Assembly: GCA_031284105.1 (NCBI GenBank)
Contig: JAITAN010000169.1
Span: 1-29,327 of the forward strand
From: Treponema sp.
GTDB taxonomy: Bacteria > Spirochaetota > Spirochaetia > Treponematales > Breznakiellaceae
Length of the DNA: 29,327 bases
Direction of reading: 5' to 3'
A model generated the notes under the pieces. It worked only from the letters and a program-made list of their open reading frames with translations. It was not told the DNA's origin and ran no database searches. Position numbers and translations under genes: made by a program. Position 1 is the first letter of the stretch; each line of letters opens with the position of its first letter. Shown here piece after piece: positions 17,285 to 25,378 of the stretch.

Positions 17285-17356
17285 TTTCCCCTCCTCAAAA
17301 ACAGAAACTTTGTAGAAATTTCCAAGAAACTTGTAGAAAGTCCTTTCTGAAGAAAG

Positions 17357-18421
17357 CTACACCATCTCGCCCATACGTTCTACAGGAGAGACGATTTCGG
17401 TAACACGGACGCCGAAATTTTCATCAATGACCACAACTTCACCCTTGGCAATGAGTTTGTGATTGACCAATATATCGACCGGTTCGCCTGCGAGCTTGTC
17501 CAGTTCGATAATGGTACCCTCTCCCATACCGAGTATTTCCTTGATAAGTTTCTTGGTACGCCCAAGTTCGACGGTCATCTCCATGTAAACGTCCATGATT
17601 AGACCGATATTACTCTGTTCCTGTGAGGTTACTTGAGCCATCAAATTCGGAAATTGAACCGCTTGAACATTAGCTTGACCCATACCAGGCATTCCTCCTC
17701 CCATTCCCGCCATTGCAGGTTGTTGCGAAATAGACGCCGCTGCCGAGGCTTTTCTCGCAGATGCAGCGGCGTTTCCGTTTAAGGCATTTCCAATCGCATG
17801 TGATACATTCGAGCCGTATACTTCCCAAAATCTCTGACGCTGCCCATTTCCCAGATCAAGTTCGTATTCTACACAAGGGAATGTCCCAGCCGGCAGCGCC
17901 ACCACGGCTTTTGGCACATTGGTTGTTTCGGGAGACATTGAGGCAATCGACATGTTGTTTGTAGCCCGCGTCAATGCCGTTATCTGCGTGCCAACGAGTT
18001 GGGATACCACTTCGCCAATCATTGACAGAGCCATCTCGTCCAGTTCAATATTCTCTTCTTTATTCATCATGCTGGCAAGGGATTTTGCTATATCTTCCTC
18101 CATGATGAACAGGTGCTCACCCGGAAAACCTGACGAGAAATCAACCTTAACCGCGGCAACCTTATCGGGTAGTTGTTCTACCAATTTCTCACGGTTCGTA
18201 AATGAAACGTGAGGTTTGCTAATCGTAACCGCCACCCCCGTCATGGTGGAAAGGGCATTACTTTGATTCTGACAGGTCTCATCGAGCAGCTTCTGCAACG
18301 CCATCCGTTCATCATCATTGCCGGAAAGCTCTTTTGCCGGTACCGGTCCCCCAAGACTCGACGAATCTACCCCTGATAATAATGCATCAATTTCCGCTTG
18401 TGAAAGAGCGCCATCGCTCAT
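17357..18421 (-). CDS. fliY: flagellar switch protein FliY (FliN family)
   Basis: A 354-residue motor switch protein. The N-terminus has LSQAEIDALLSG, the CheY-binding-type motif shared with FliM. A middle CheC-like domain follows (about 40-200), then a low-complexity Ala/Gly/Met linker (about 215-255) and a C-terminal FliN/SpoA domain with LGRTKKLIKEILGMGEG and LVNHKLIAKGEVVVID. This FliY architecture is the usual spirochaete and Gram-positive substitute for a short FliN. It forms the C-ring that sets rotation direction and supports export. The ATG overlaps the fliM stop by four bases. About 70 bases separate it from fliO. Confidence 0.94.
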   Translation of the reverse strand: MSDGALSQAEIDALLSGVDSSSLGGPVPAKELSGNDDERMALQKLLDETCQNQSNALSTMTGVAVTISKPHVSFTNREKLVEQLPDKVAAVKVDFSSGFPGEHLFIMEEDIAKSLASMMNKEENIELDEMALSMIGEVVSQLVGTQITALTRATNNMSIASMSPETTNVPKAVVALPAGTFPCVEYELDLGNGQRQRFWEVYGSNVSHAIGNALNGNAAASARKASAAASISQQPAMAGMGGGMPGMGQANVQAVQFPNLMAQVTSQEQSNIGLIMDVYMEMTVELGRTKKLIKEILGMGEGTIIELDKLAGEPVDILVNHKLIAKGEVVVIDENFGVRVTEIVSPVERMGEMV

Positions 18422-19449
18422 ATTGTCTCCTCCCCTTCGGATGAGAGATCCTCAAGTTCCGACTGTTCAAGTTCGGCTATTTTCTTAATGATCTGTACCG
18501 CCATTTTTTTGCCCACAACACCGGGCCTGCAAAGAAACTTCTTTTTATTGCCGACATTTAAGGAATACGTATCTCCGATACGGGTATTGTAAAGACGAAT
18601 CACGTCCCCGATTTGTAGAGAAAGCACATCGCCTACTGATACTTGTATCTGTCCGATTTCGGCTACCATACTTACTTCCACGCTAGAAAGTTTTTCTTTT
18701 AATATATTGAGGTTTTCTGTGGTCGTACTACGCCGTACCGAAGAATACCAGAATTGGGCCGAAAGTTTACTGATGATCGGCTCTATGGTGAGGTAAGGTA
18801 TGCAAAAGTTCATCATACCTTCCACCTCGCCAACCTTGGTCTCTAAAGTAACTAACACCACCATTTCCGTAGGAGGCACTATCGAAGCGAACTGAGGGTT
18901 GGTGTCGATCTGCCCTAAACGCGGACGCAGATCAATAACCGTTGTCCATGCTTCCCGCATGTTTCCCAGAATACGTACGATGATTCCTTCCATAACGGAC
19001 GTTTCTATATCGGTGAGTTCATGTTGGGCCTTGGTGCCCGCTCCCGTACCGCCGAAAAGTCTGTCAATGATAGAAAACGTGATTGCCGGATCAATTTCTA
19101 GAATAGCATTTCCTTTAAGCGGATCCATATTGATAATGGCAAGCGTTGTAGGAGTAGGAATAGAGCGGATGAATTCTTCATAGGTAAGCTGATCAACCGA
19201 TGCCACATGGACATGTACCATACTACGGAGTTGAGCGGAGAGGCTGGTTGTTGTAAGACGGGCAAATGTCTCATGCATGATAGATACAGTCCGTATCTGT
19301 TCTTTTGAGAACTTATCAGGCCGCTTAAAATCGTAGAGTTTGATTTTACGAGGATCGGCAGTCGGTTTAAAGACTTCCGGCTCCGTATCGCCCGCGTTTA
19401 TAGCAGTGAGTAGTTGATCTATTTCATCCTGGGATAAAACTTCAGTCAT
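18418..19449 (-). CDS. fliM: flagellar motor switch protein FliM
   Basis: A 343-residue protein with the N-terminal CheY-binding motif LSQDEIDQLL, the central CheC-like domain (including FARLTTTSLSAQLRSMV, DPLKGNAILEIDP and IDRLFGG) and a C-terminal SpoA domain that docks on FliY/FliN. It links chemotaxis signals to the rotor. Its stop overlaps fliY. A 159-base gap separates it from fliL, unusual in an otherwise tight cluster, and contains a hairpin and promoter-like boxes. The ATG at 19449 lacks a clear Shine-Dalgarno and lies seven bases after the possible -10 box. Confidence 0.95.
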   Translation of the reverse strand: MTEVLSQDEIDQLLTAINAGDTEPEVFKPTADPRKIKLYDFKRPDKFSKEQIRTVSIMHETFARLTTTSLSAQLRSMVHVHVASVDQLTYEEFIRSIPTPTTLAIINMDPLKGNAILEIDPAITFSIIDRLFGGTGAGTKAQHELTDIETSVMEGIIVRILGNMREAWTTVIDLRPRLGQIDTNPQFASIVPPTEMVVLVTLETKVGEVEGMMNFCIPYLTIEPIISKLSAQFWYSSVRRSTTTENLNILKEKLSSVEVSMVAEIGQIQVSVGDVLSLQIGDVIRLYNTRIGDTYSLNVGNKKKFLCRPGVVGKKMAVQIIKKIAELEQSELEDLSSEGEETI

Positions 19450-19456
19450 ATGCGCT

Positions 19457-19485
19457 ATCTTATATTAGTTTTTACAAAATATCAA
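19457..19485 (-). promoter_or_regulatory. possible internal promoter before fliM
   Basis: On the minus strand TTGATA (19485-19480) and TAAGAT (19462-19457) are exactly 17 bases apart. The -10 box ends seven bases before the fliM ATG, so a transcript from here would be leaderless or nearly so. The region is AT-rich, so a chance match is possible. Confidence 0.45.
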
Positions 19486-19547
19486 TCAAGTTTAATCATT
19501 TTTTAATATTTTTATAAAACTTTTTAAGAGATACCTACTTTTAATCG

Positions 19548-19601
19548 CAGCGTGTCGTGTCTCAACTTCCTCCTTCATGTAGCGGAGGTGGCGGCACGCT
19601 G
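19548..19601. other. hairpin in the fliL-fliM gap
   Basis: CAGCGTG (19548-19554) pairs with CACGCTG (19595-19601), and CCTCC pairs with GGAGG inside. On the minus strand no T-run follows directly, so this is more likely an attenuator, mRNA-stability hairpin or processing site than a full terminator. Confidence 0.5.
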
Positions 19602-19608
19602 AGTGCAT

Positions 19609-20169
19609 TTACATCTCCATCGTTGAAAGTTGCTTAAAGAAAACAGCTCGTACCTTTGCCGTATTTAAAAGGCGGTTGAGTTTTTCCATGAGATCCTGCT
19701 TAAGCTGTGTTTCCTTATCGGGTTGCAGATCCGCATTATACTTGTTGCTAAAGTAGTTACGGATAAAATCTTGCAATTCCACAAGACGGCTTGTCAGTTC
19801 TGTCGCTGCAGTAGCATTATTAAGATCGTACCCCAAGACCAGTTCTACCACCACAGAATAGGGAGAAGGATCTTTCGTTGTCGCCCGTATCACCGGAAGA
19901 GCGCTAAACATGGAGTATTGGGGACGTGTCCCGACATAGGCATCATCATCCGCAACAACAGTTTGAGATGTTCCGCCCTTATTGAGAATTTTAACTGTAA
20001 TTACCGATATGGTAACAATCAGAATAAGCAATCCAAGTCCAATAGCCACGAATTTAAGCAACTGCGGCAGAAGCATTACCAATCCATTGCCTTTTTTTTT
20101 CTTGCCGCCTCCATCGCCGCTATCTTCATTACCGCCCAAGTCAACCTTCTCATCAGCCTCATCAGCCAT
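19609..20169 (-). CDS. fliL: flagellar basal body-associated protein FliL
   Basis: A 186-residue single-pass inner-membrane protein: a short acidic and Lys/Gly-rich cytoplasmic N-terminus, a membrane segment at about 34-56, and a periplasmic stomatin-like FliL domain with VVELVLGYDLNN and ELQDFIRNYFSNK. FliL rings surround the stator and, in spirochaetes, help keep periplasmic flagella oriented and stators engaged. AAGGAGG lies upstream of the ATG. The gene follows motB by about 50 bases. Confidence 0.92.
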   Translation of the reverse strand: MADEADEKVDLGGNEDSGDGGGKKKKGNGLVMLLPQLLKFVAIGLGLLILIVTISVITVKILNKGGTSQTVVADDDAYVGTRPQYSMFSALPVIRATTKDPSPYSVVVELVLGYDLNNATAATELTSRLVELQDFIRNYFSNKYNADLQPDKETQLKQDLMEKLNRLLNTAKVRAVFFKQLSTMEM

Positions 20170-20221
20170 ATCCGGTTACCTCCTTCTATATAAATTACAA
20201 CTTTTCAAGTTGCTTCATTCA

Positions 20222-20956
20222 TCACAGATGTCCCTCATCAAGGATGACTATATCTACACGCCGGTTATAAGCCCGTCCTTCCGGCGTAGTATTTGAAGCA
20301 ATGGGCACAGTATCAGCAAAACCAGCAACCTGAAAACGTCTTTCTTCTACTCCCAGATCGGTTAAAAAATGTAGTACCGCTATTGAACGAGCAGTGGAAA
20401 GCTCCCAGTTCGATTCCCACGGTCCGGCAGGATCCGTTGCCTCACTATCGGTATGCCCTTCAATTCTGAATTTTCGATTCTTCATATCATCCGTATCCGA
20501 ATTGAGCATTCCCGCCAATCGGATAAGAACCTCTCTTGTCTCTTCTATGTTAAGTCGTGCGCTTGCCGGTGCAAAGAACGTATCGGATGCAAGACTTATA
20601 ACAAGCCCACGTTCGTCATGGGTAACCCGTACCTTATTCGTCTTTACTTCAGGATTAAAGGTACTCACTGCCTTTTGCATAGCAGTACCGAGCGCCCGTC
20701 CTCTGTCATGAGAAGGCAGCGACATGATCGTATTACCAAGATCCGCGCTTTTACCTACAGACAGCGTATTGCCGCCCGTACTGGCGCCCATACCGGAATT
20801 GAGAAATGCTGACGCCATAGCTGCAAGCTGCGTAGGATCAATTTCGTTAGGTTCAAAAAGAGCGACAAAGAAGCATAGCAATAACGTAACCATATCCGAG
20901 TACGTAACAATCCAGTCACCACCCGCTTTTTCTTCTTCTTTTTTTTTCTTCGCCAC
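20222..20956 (-). CDS. motB: flagellar stator protein MotB
   Basis: A 244-residue protein with a Lys/Glu-rich cytoplasmic start, one membrane segment containing the proton-accepting aspartate Asp21 (TYSDMVTLLLCFFVALF), a plug and linker region, and a C-terminal OmpA-like domain (FRIEGHTDSE through RAYNRRVDI) that holds peptidoglycan. With MotA it forms the ion-driven stator. The start is GTG at 20956, with GGAG seven bases upstream. It lies 13 bases after the motA stop. Confidence 0.95.
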   Translation of the reverse strand: MAKKKKEEEKAGGDWIVTYSDMVTLLLCFFVALFEPNEIDPTQLAAMASAFLNSGMGASTGGNTLSVGKSADLGNTIMSLPSHDRGRALGTAMQKAVSTFNPEVKTNKVRVTHDERGLVISLASDTFFAPASARLNIEETREVLIRLAGMLNSDTDDMKNRKFRIEGHTDSEATDPAGPWESNWELSTARSIAVLHFLTDLGVEERRFQVAGFADTVPIASNTTPEGRAYNRRVDIVILDEGHL

Positions 20957-20969
20957 TTTCTATCTCCGG

Positions 20970-21752
20970 TTAGTCGTTACCCGATTCCTCTTCTATCATC
21001 TTACGAGTAACCGGATCGAGGTACGAAGTGAGTTTGTTCGCAAGATTACGAGTATTTTCTCCAGCCTGAATCGAAAGAATACCCTCTATTTGCATTTCCT
21101 TCACTTTAACTTCCGCCGCGTCATAGGTGTTTAATTTAGCGGCAATGGGAATACAGATGAGGTTTGCAATCATGGCACCGTACAACGTTGTGATAAGCGC
21201 TACGGCCATATTAGGACCGAGCGCACTCTTATCTTCAAGGTTTTTCAACATGGCTATAAGACCAACAACCGTCCCCAACATTCCAAGACCGGGTGCCAAT
21301 GTCCCCCACATATTTATAACCCTGATCTTCGCCATGTGACGGTCCTGTATCTGATTAAGCTCGTTTTCCATAAGCGTCCGGATCAGCTCCGCATCGTTAC
21401 CATCAACCACAAGACGAAGTCCCTTCTTCATAAATTCATCATCAAGATCTTCCAATTCCTCTTCTAAAGCCAAAAGTCCTTCACGGCGGGCTTTATCGGA
21501 GAAAGCCAGCAGTTTCTGAATAACCCCCTTTTCATTATAATGAGGGGTCTTCATCGCAAGAGCAAAGGTACTCCACATACCCAGAGCTGTTGGAATTGTA
21601 GAAAATGTAAAAATAGCTAAATATGAACCAACAACCGTCATAAAGAACGAAGGAAGGTCCAGATACGTTGTAATACTACCACCCGAAGTGTAGATAGCCA
21701 TAACCGTCATAGCAAAACAACCGACTAATCCTATTATGGTTGCTATATTCAT
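20970..21752 (-). CDS. motA: flagellar stator protein MotA
   Basis: A 260-residue protein with four membrane segments. The cytoplasmic loop carries the charged stretch KARREGLLALEEEL, equivalent to the rotor-contacting Arg and Glu residues, and the third and fourth segments contain the conserved prolines in APGLGMLGTVVGL and CIPIAAKL. Five MotA surround two MotB to form the torque-generating channel. GAGGAG lies before the ATG, three bases after the flbD stop, so the two are probably translated together. Confidence 0.96.
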   Translation of the reverse strand: MNIATIIGLVGCFAMTVMAIYTSGGSITTYLDLPSFFMTVVGSYLAIFTFSTIPTALGMWSTFALAMKTPHYNEKGVIQKLLAFSDKARREGLLALEEELEDLDDEFMKKGLRLVVDGNDAELIRTLMENELNQIQDRHMAKIRVINMWGTLAPGLGMLGTVVGLIAMLKNLEDKSALGPNMAVALITTLYGAMIANLICIPIAAKLNTYDAAEVKVKEMQIEGILSIQAGENTRNLANKLTSYLDPVTRKMIEEESGND

Positions 21753-21755
21753 GTA

Positions 21756-21953
21756 TCACTCCTCGTTCTTAAAAGCACCTATCAATCTGCGGTATTCGAT
21801 AATCCGTTGTATGACTACCTCAACATTCTCACGAACCACTACACTTTTCCCCGATAGCATCATAAGCGTTGTATCAGGTTTCGTCTCTATATATTCAATT
21901 TGATGCGGGTTGATATAATATTCAACCCCATTGAGTCGTGTTACCTTTACCAT
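21756..21953 (-). CDS. flbD: flagellar FlbD/SwrD-family protein
   Basis: A 65-residue protein of the FlbD family, recognisable from VTRLNGVEYYINPHQIEYIE and the TTLMMLSGK strand followed by a C-terminal helix. In Gram-positive bacteria the homologue SwrD raises stator power; the spirochaete protein always sits next to motAB, so a stator-related role is likely. This is not the Caulobacter transcription factor of the same name. The ATG lacks a Shine-Dalgarno; a -10-like TATAAT ends six bases upstream. Confidence 0.88.
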   Translation of the reverse strand: MVKVTRLNGVEYYINPHQIEYIETKPDTTLMMLSGKSVVVRENVEVVIQRIIEYRRLIGAFKNEE

Positions 21954-21959
21954 ACCATT

Positions 21960-21988
21960 ATTATATCATACTATAAAACAAAAAGTAA
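21960..21988 (-). promoter_or_regulatory. possible internal promoter before flbD
   Basis: On the minus strand TTACTT (21988-21983) and TATAAT (21965-21960) are 17 bases apart, in the short flgE-flbD gap. The -10 box is a perfect consensus and ends six bases from the ATG. Confidence 0.45.
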
Positions 21989-21991
21989 GCC

Positions 21992-23392
21992 CTACCGTTT
22001 CAAACTTAACAATTCCTGAAGGAGCTGATCCGCGGTCTGAATGGTACGGGAATTCGCCTGAAAACCGCGCTGGGTAACGATCATATCGGTAAACGATTCC
22101 GCCATATCTACATTGGACATTTCCAACGTTCCGGTGATCATTGTACCCTTGCCTGCGATGCCGGAAGGGCCGATGTTAGCCTCACCGGAATTATTTGACA
22201 CCACAAAGGTCGTATTTCCCGCTTTTTCCAAACCGGCTTGATTGGTGAAGCTTGCAAGCGCAAGCTGCCCTATGGTACGGTTGGTACCATTGCTGTACAC
22301 ACCCGTGATAATACCACTCTGATCGATCTTGAAATTGTCGAGATAGCCCATAGTGTAACCATCTTGGGAAACAGCCTTGGAAGAACTTGTTTCCGCAAAC
22401 TGGGTGATGGAGTTGATGAAGCCGCCTACGGTACCGAGGTTCAAGGTGAATTCCTGACGAATCGCGGCACCGTCTTCGCCTGTGGTTGCGCCTTGCACAT
22501 CATACGCCACATTCATAACGACATTGCCTTCCGCTGAAGTATTACCGGCACCGTCGGCAGCCGACAGCAAGGTTCCATTATTGGCAAAGGTAACTGTGAA
22601 GTTGTTGGTACCGCCCGCAGCAGGAACATCCGCTCCAAGCCCTATGGCGGTATTGGTGGGATCCTGATTTTCAGGATCAACGACAACCACAGCGTTCCAC
22701 GTATTCGGTGTATCCGGCATCTTGGTAAACTCGACCTGTAGGCTATGTTCCTCTCCGAAACTATCGTACACCTTTATAGTGGTGGTCCACGTACCTTGCC
22801 GTACCTGCAATTCGGTAGGATTCTCCACCGAGATTTCCGGCAAACGTTTATCAAGGTTACAAGCAAAATTCACAATAGTCGTCGCCTTTGCCGGATCCTT
22901 TGAGCCTACTGGGATAACAAGGTCTTCGGTGTCCCTTGACACATCAAGTACCTGCACTCCGTCTACTTCTCGTGCCATCCAGCCTTGCACCTTAAACCCC
23001 GTAGCCGGATTAACAAAGGTCCCCTCCTCATCCACGTTGAAAGCACCTGCCCTTGTGTAATAGAAATTTTCACCTTCTCTCATCACAAAGAAACCCGTAC
23101 CTTCAATAGCGATATCTGAACCAATACCGGTAGACTGGAACGATCCTTGGTCATGAATGGTATCAATGGATGCGATAGACATACCAAGACCAACTTCCTT
23201 GGGATTAACACCACCCAACGTCTCAGTAGGTCTTGCTGCTCCCTGAAGTTGCTGGTACAACATATCTTGAAACTGAACACGTCCTTTCTTAAAGCCAGTA
23301 GTGTTAATATTCGCAATATTATTACCAATAACGTCCATTCTTGTTTGATGATTCTGAAGACCCGATACTCCAGAATATAATGACCTCATCAT
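21992..23392 (-). CDS. flgE: flagellar hook protein FlgE
   Basis: A 466-residue hook protein. It has the N-terminal SLYSGVSGLQNHQTRMDVIGNN rod-hook helix and the C-terminal helix with SNVDMAESFTDMI and GFQANSRTIQTADQLLQELL, which pack to build the hook; the middle contains the DE and D1-D2 domains. Lys165 (GSKDP) and Cys178 (NFACN) fall at the same numbers as the lysinoalanine cross-link pair of T. denticola FlgE, so hook subunits here are probably covalently joined. GGAGGA lies eight bases before the ATG. An 80-base gap separates it from flgD. Confidence 0.96.
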   Translation of the reverse strand: MMRSLYSGVSGLQNHQTRMDVIGNNIANINTTGFKKGRVQFQDMLYQQLQGAARPTETLGGVNPKEVGLGMSIASIDTIHDQGSFQSTGIGSDIAIEGTGFFVMREGENFYYTRAGAFNVDEEGTFVNPATGFKVQGWMAREVDGVQVLDVSRDTEDLVIPVGSKDPAKATTIVNFACNLDKRLPEISVENPTELQVRQGTWTTTIKVYDSFGEEHSLQVEFTKMPDTPNTWNAVVVVDPENQDPTNTAIGLGADVPAAGGTNNFTVTFANNGTLLSAADGAGNTSAEGNVVMNVAYDVQGATTGEDGAAIRQEFTLNLGTVGGFINSITQFAETSSSKAVSQDGYTMGYLDNFKIDQSGIITGVYSNGTNRTIGQLALASFTNQAGLEKAGNTTFVVSNNSGEANIGPSGIAGKGTMITGTLEMSNVDMAESFTDMIVTQRGFQANSRTIQTADQLLQELLSLKR

Positions 23393-23472
23393 AGTAAGTT
23401 TCCTCCATTATCTTTTACAGAAAGAATGATTTTTATCACTTTCTCTCAAAATAATCTTCAAATTTTTGAAAA

Positions 23473-23916
23473 TTATTCATTATCTTCGTATATCTTTGTT
23501 ACCTGTTCCCAGTTGTAATACTGCCCATTTACCATCACAAGCGATGTTGCATCTCCCCGTGTAACGGCTTTTACCCTACCTTGTACCAGCGTATTATTGT
23601 CGATAATGTCCACATTTCTGCCCAGAGCGCCATATGCTTCGTTAGCGGAAAGCATAGAGCTGAGTTTGGAAAAATCGTTCGCCATGCTGGTCATCTGGTC
23701 AAGTGTGGAAAACTGCGCCAATTGGGCGATAAATTCTTTGTCTTCCATAGGCGCAGTCGGATCCTGATACGAAAGCTGGGTAACAAGCAATTTGAGAAAA
23801 TCATCTTTTCCTAGTTGCTGCTGGGGCATCCTGCCGTTATTCACGATTTGGTTATGTTCCTGCACGATGCGGGCAATTTCCGCCTGTTCCTGTGCGCTTA
23901 AAATCGCTTGAATCAT
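23473..23916 (-). CDS. flgD: flagellar hook-capping protein FlgD (short form)
   Basis: A 147-residue protein with the conserved FlgD N-terminal block LGKDDFLKLLVTQLSYQDPTAPMEDKEFIAQLAQFSTLDQM, quoted here in part as LGKDDFLKLLVTQL and FIAQLAQFSTLDQM. After it comes a compact beta-rich part with ALGRNVDIIDNN. It caps the growing hook and guides FlgE polymerisation. It is shorter than the E. coli protein because the FLgD tudor/Ig-like insert is missing, which is usual in spirochaetes. AGGAG lies five bases before the ATG, and it follows fliK by 23 bases. Confidence 0.93.
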   Translation of the reverse strand: MIQAILSAQEQAEIARIVQEHNQIVNNGRMPQQQLGKDDFLKLLVTQLSYQDPTAPMEDKEFIAQLAQFSTLDQMTSMANDFSKLSSMLSANEAYGALGRNVDIIDNNTLVQGRVKAVTRGDATSLVMVNGQYYNWEQVTKIYEDNE

Positions 23917-23939
23917 TTCTTCTCCTATTCCTTGCTTTT

Positions 23940-25310
23940 TTAGGCAAATATATTAACCGGATCTCTTTGCTCCGGTTCGTAACCGCTTCCTAAAGAAGGC
24001 ATGGTTTCTATAGTTAGAGCATCGTAACGTTCCGCAATAAGGCGTTCAGAAAAATATTGCCTTTCGGAATCGTCCCACTGCCTGCCATTACTGTCGTCGC
24101 CTGAAGCGAAGGTTGCATTCAGATTTGCACTCTCAAAGCCGCTGTCCTTAAACGCCTGTTCCAGCGTATGAACTTCTTTTTCAAAGGCACGGTAGGCTTC
24201 TTCGCTATCAACGATTATATTACCTGTTATTTTGTTTTCGGCTAATTCAAGCCGTATCTTTACACTTCCAAGTGTTTCCGGTTTCAAAGAAAGCCGTATC
24301 GTGCCTTGCCCACCGTCACGTAATATGATGGCAGCCTGACGCACAATATCGTTTGATAGCGTATCGCCAAGCACATGCGAAAGCATATCTGTAAAATTCC
24401 GGCTTGTATATACTTTATCAGGCGAACCTACCTCTGGCGAGTCTTGGGCGCGTCCATGACTCAGATCAATCGATAGCTCTGCGGTATCGGCATCTGGATG
24501 AACGGCATTTACCTGTAATGGTTTCTCTTGCGCCGTTGCAGTATCCACACTACGAGCATCGTGTACCTCAACGCTGAACCTGTCCTTACGCTTTGTTTTC
24601 GAAACTTTTGATTCGCCCTCTGTTTTCTCCATCTGCTGATTTACCGCTATCTCTTTTAATCGGGTGGTTTGTTCCACCGTCTCTCCATGCGGAATTTCAC
24701 CAGCGATTGGGCTAATTTCTTTTTTCTGCCTGTCGGTTTTTGTGGGACTTTCAGCAACATTCATTTCCAAAGGCGAAGCAACGACATTCTTTGCGTTTCT
24801 TGCACTGGTTACGGAGAGAATCGTTTCCTGTACCTGCTCGGAAACGGCTTTAGACCCGTCGACAGGAGTATTAACGAAAACTTCTTTCTTGACTTGTTCC
24901 ACGCCGGATGGGGAAGTTGCTGTTTTTCCAGACTTGCCGGAAGAATTCTCCTTGACTTTATGTACAAAGAGAGCCTCTATCCCTCGCATTTCCTGTTGAT
25001 GATGAGAAAAATTTTTTTTCTTTCTTTCTGTCGGCATTTGCTCTGTAACGAAAGGTATTTTCTGATTTTGCGCGGTTTTTGAAGTTTTCTTTTGCCATGC
25101 AAGCTGCTGAACATCATTATCGACGAATTCAGCCCCGGCGATAACCGCTCCATTCTGTGGTGCTTTAACACGCGAACCATCAAGTACTTTGGCAAATGCA
25201 CCCAATTTATTGCTTTTACTAGTTTTACCGACCACTTTTGAAAGCACAGAAACTTCATCTTTGTCTGAAATTTTTTGATCGTATGTTTGAGCGGATACCT
25301 GAAGTTGCAA
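23940..25310 (-). CDS. fliK: flagellar hook-length control protein FliK
   Basis: A 456-residue protein. The first 330 residues are polar, low-complexity and Lys/Glu/Ser/Thr-rich, as expected of the extended ruler region, and poorly conserved. The C-terminal part is the FliK domain: GQGTIRLSLKPETLGSVKIR followed by ITGNIIVDSEEAYRAFE, which switches the export gate from hook to filament substrates. The start is TTG at 25310, with AGGAGG six bases upstream. It lies 68 bases after flbB. Position before flgD and flgE fits the spirochaete order. Confidence 0.88.
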   Translation of the reverse strand: MQLQVSAQTYDQKISDKDEVSVLSKVVGKTSKSNKLGAFAKVLDGSRVKAPQNGAVIAGAEFVDNDVQQLAWQKKTSKTAQNQKIPFVTEQMPTERKKKNFSHHQQEMRGIEALFVHKVKENSSGKSGKTATSPSGVEQVKKEVFVNTPVDGSKAVSEQVQETILSVTSARNAKNVVASPLEMNVAESPTKTDRQKKEISPIAGEIPHGETVEQTTRLKEIAVNQQMEKTEGESKVSKTKRKDRFSVEVHDARSVDTATAQEKPLQVNAVHPDADTAELSIDLSHGRAQDSPEVGSPDKVYTSRNFTDMLSHVLGDTLSNDIVRQAAIILRDGGQGTIRLSLKPETLGSVKIRLELAENKITGNIIVDSEEAYRAFEKEVHTLEQAFKDSGFESANLNATFASGDDSNGRQWDDSERQYFSERLIAERYDALTIETMPSLGSGYEPEQRDPVNIFA

Positions 25311-25378
25311 ATCCGTCCTCCTCTCTGTTTTCGGAAGACCGACTCACTTACGCAAAATGCAGCGCAGATGCGCTCCAA

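Noticed and set aside
19492..19578. 28-codon minus-strand ORF (MKEEVETRHAAIKS) in the fliL-fliM gap
   Set aside because: It lies within the hairpin, its ATG has no Shine-Dalgarno, and no conserved feature is seen.
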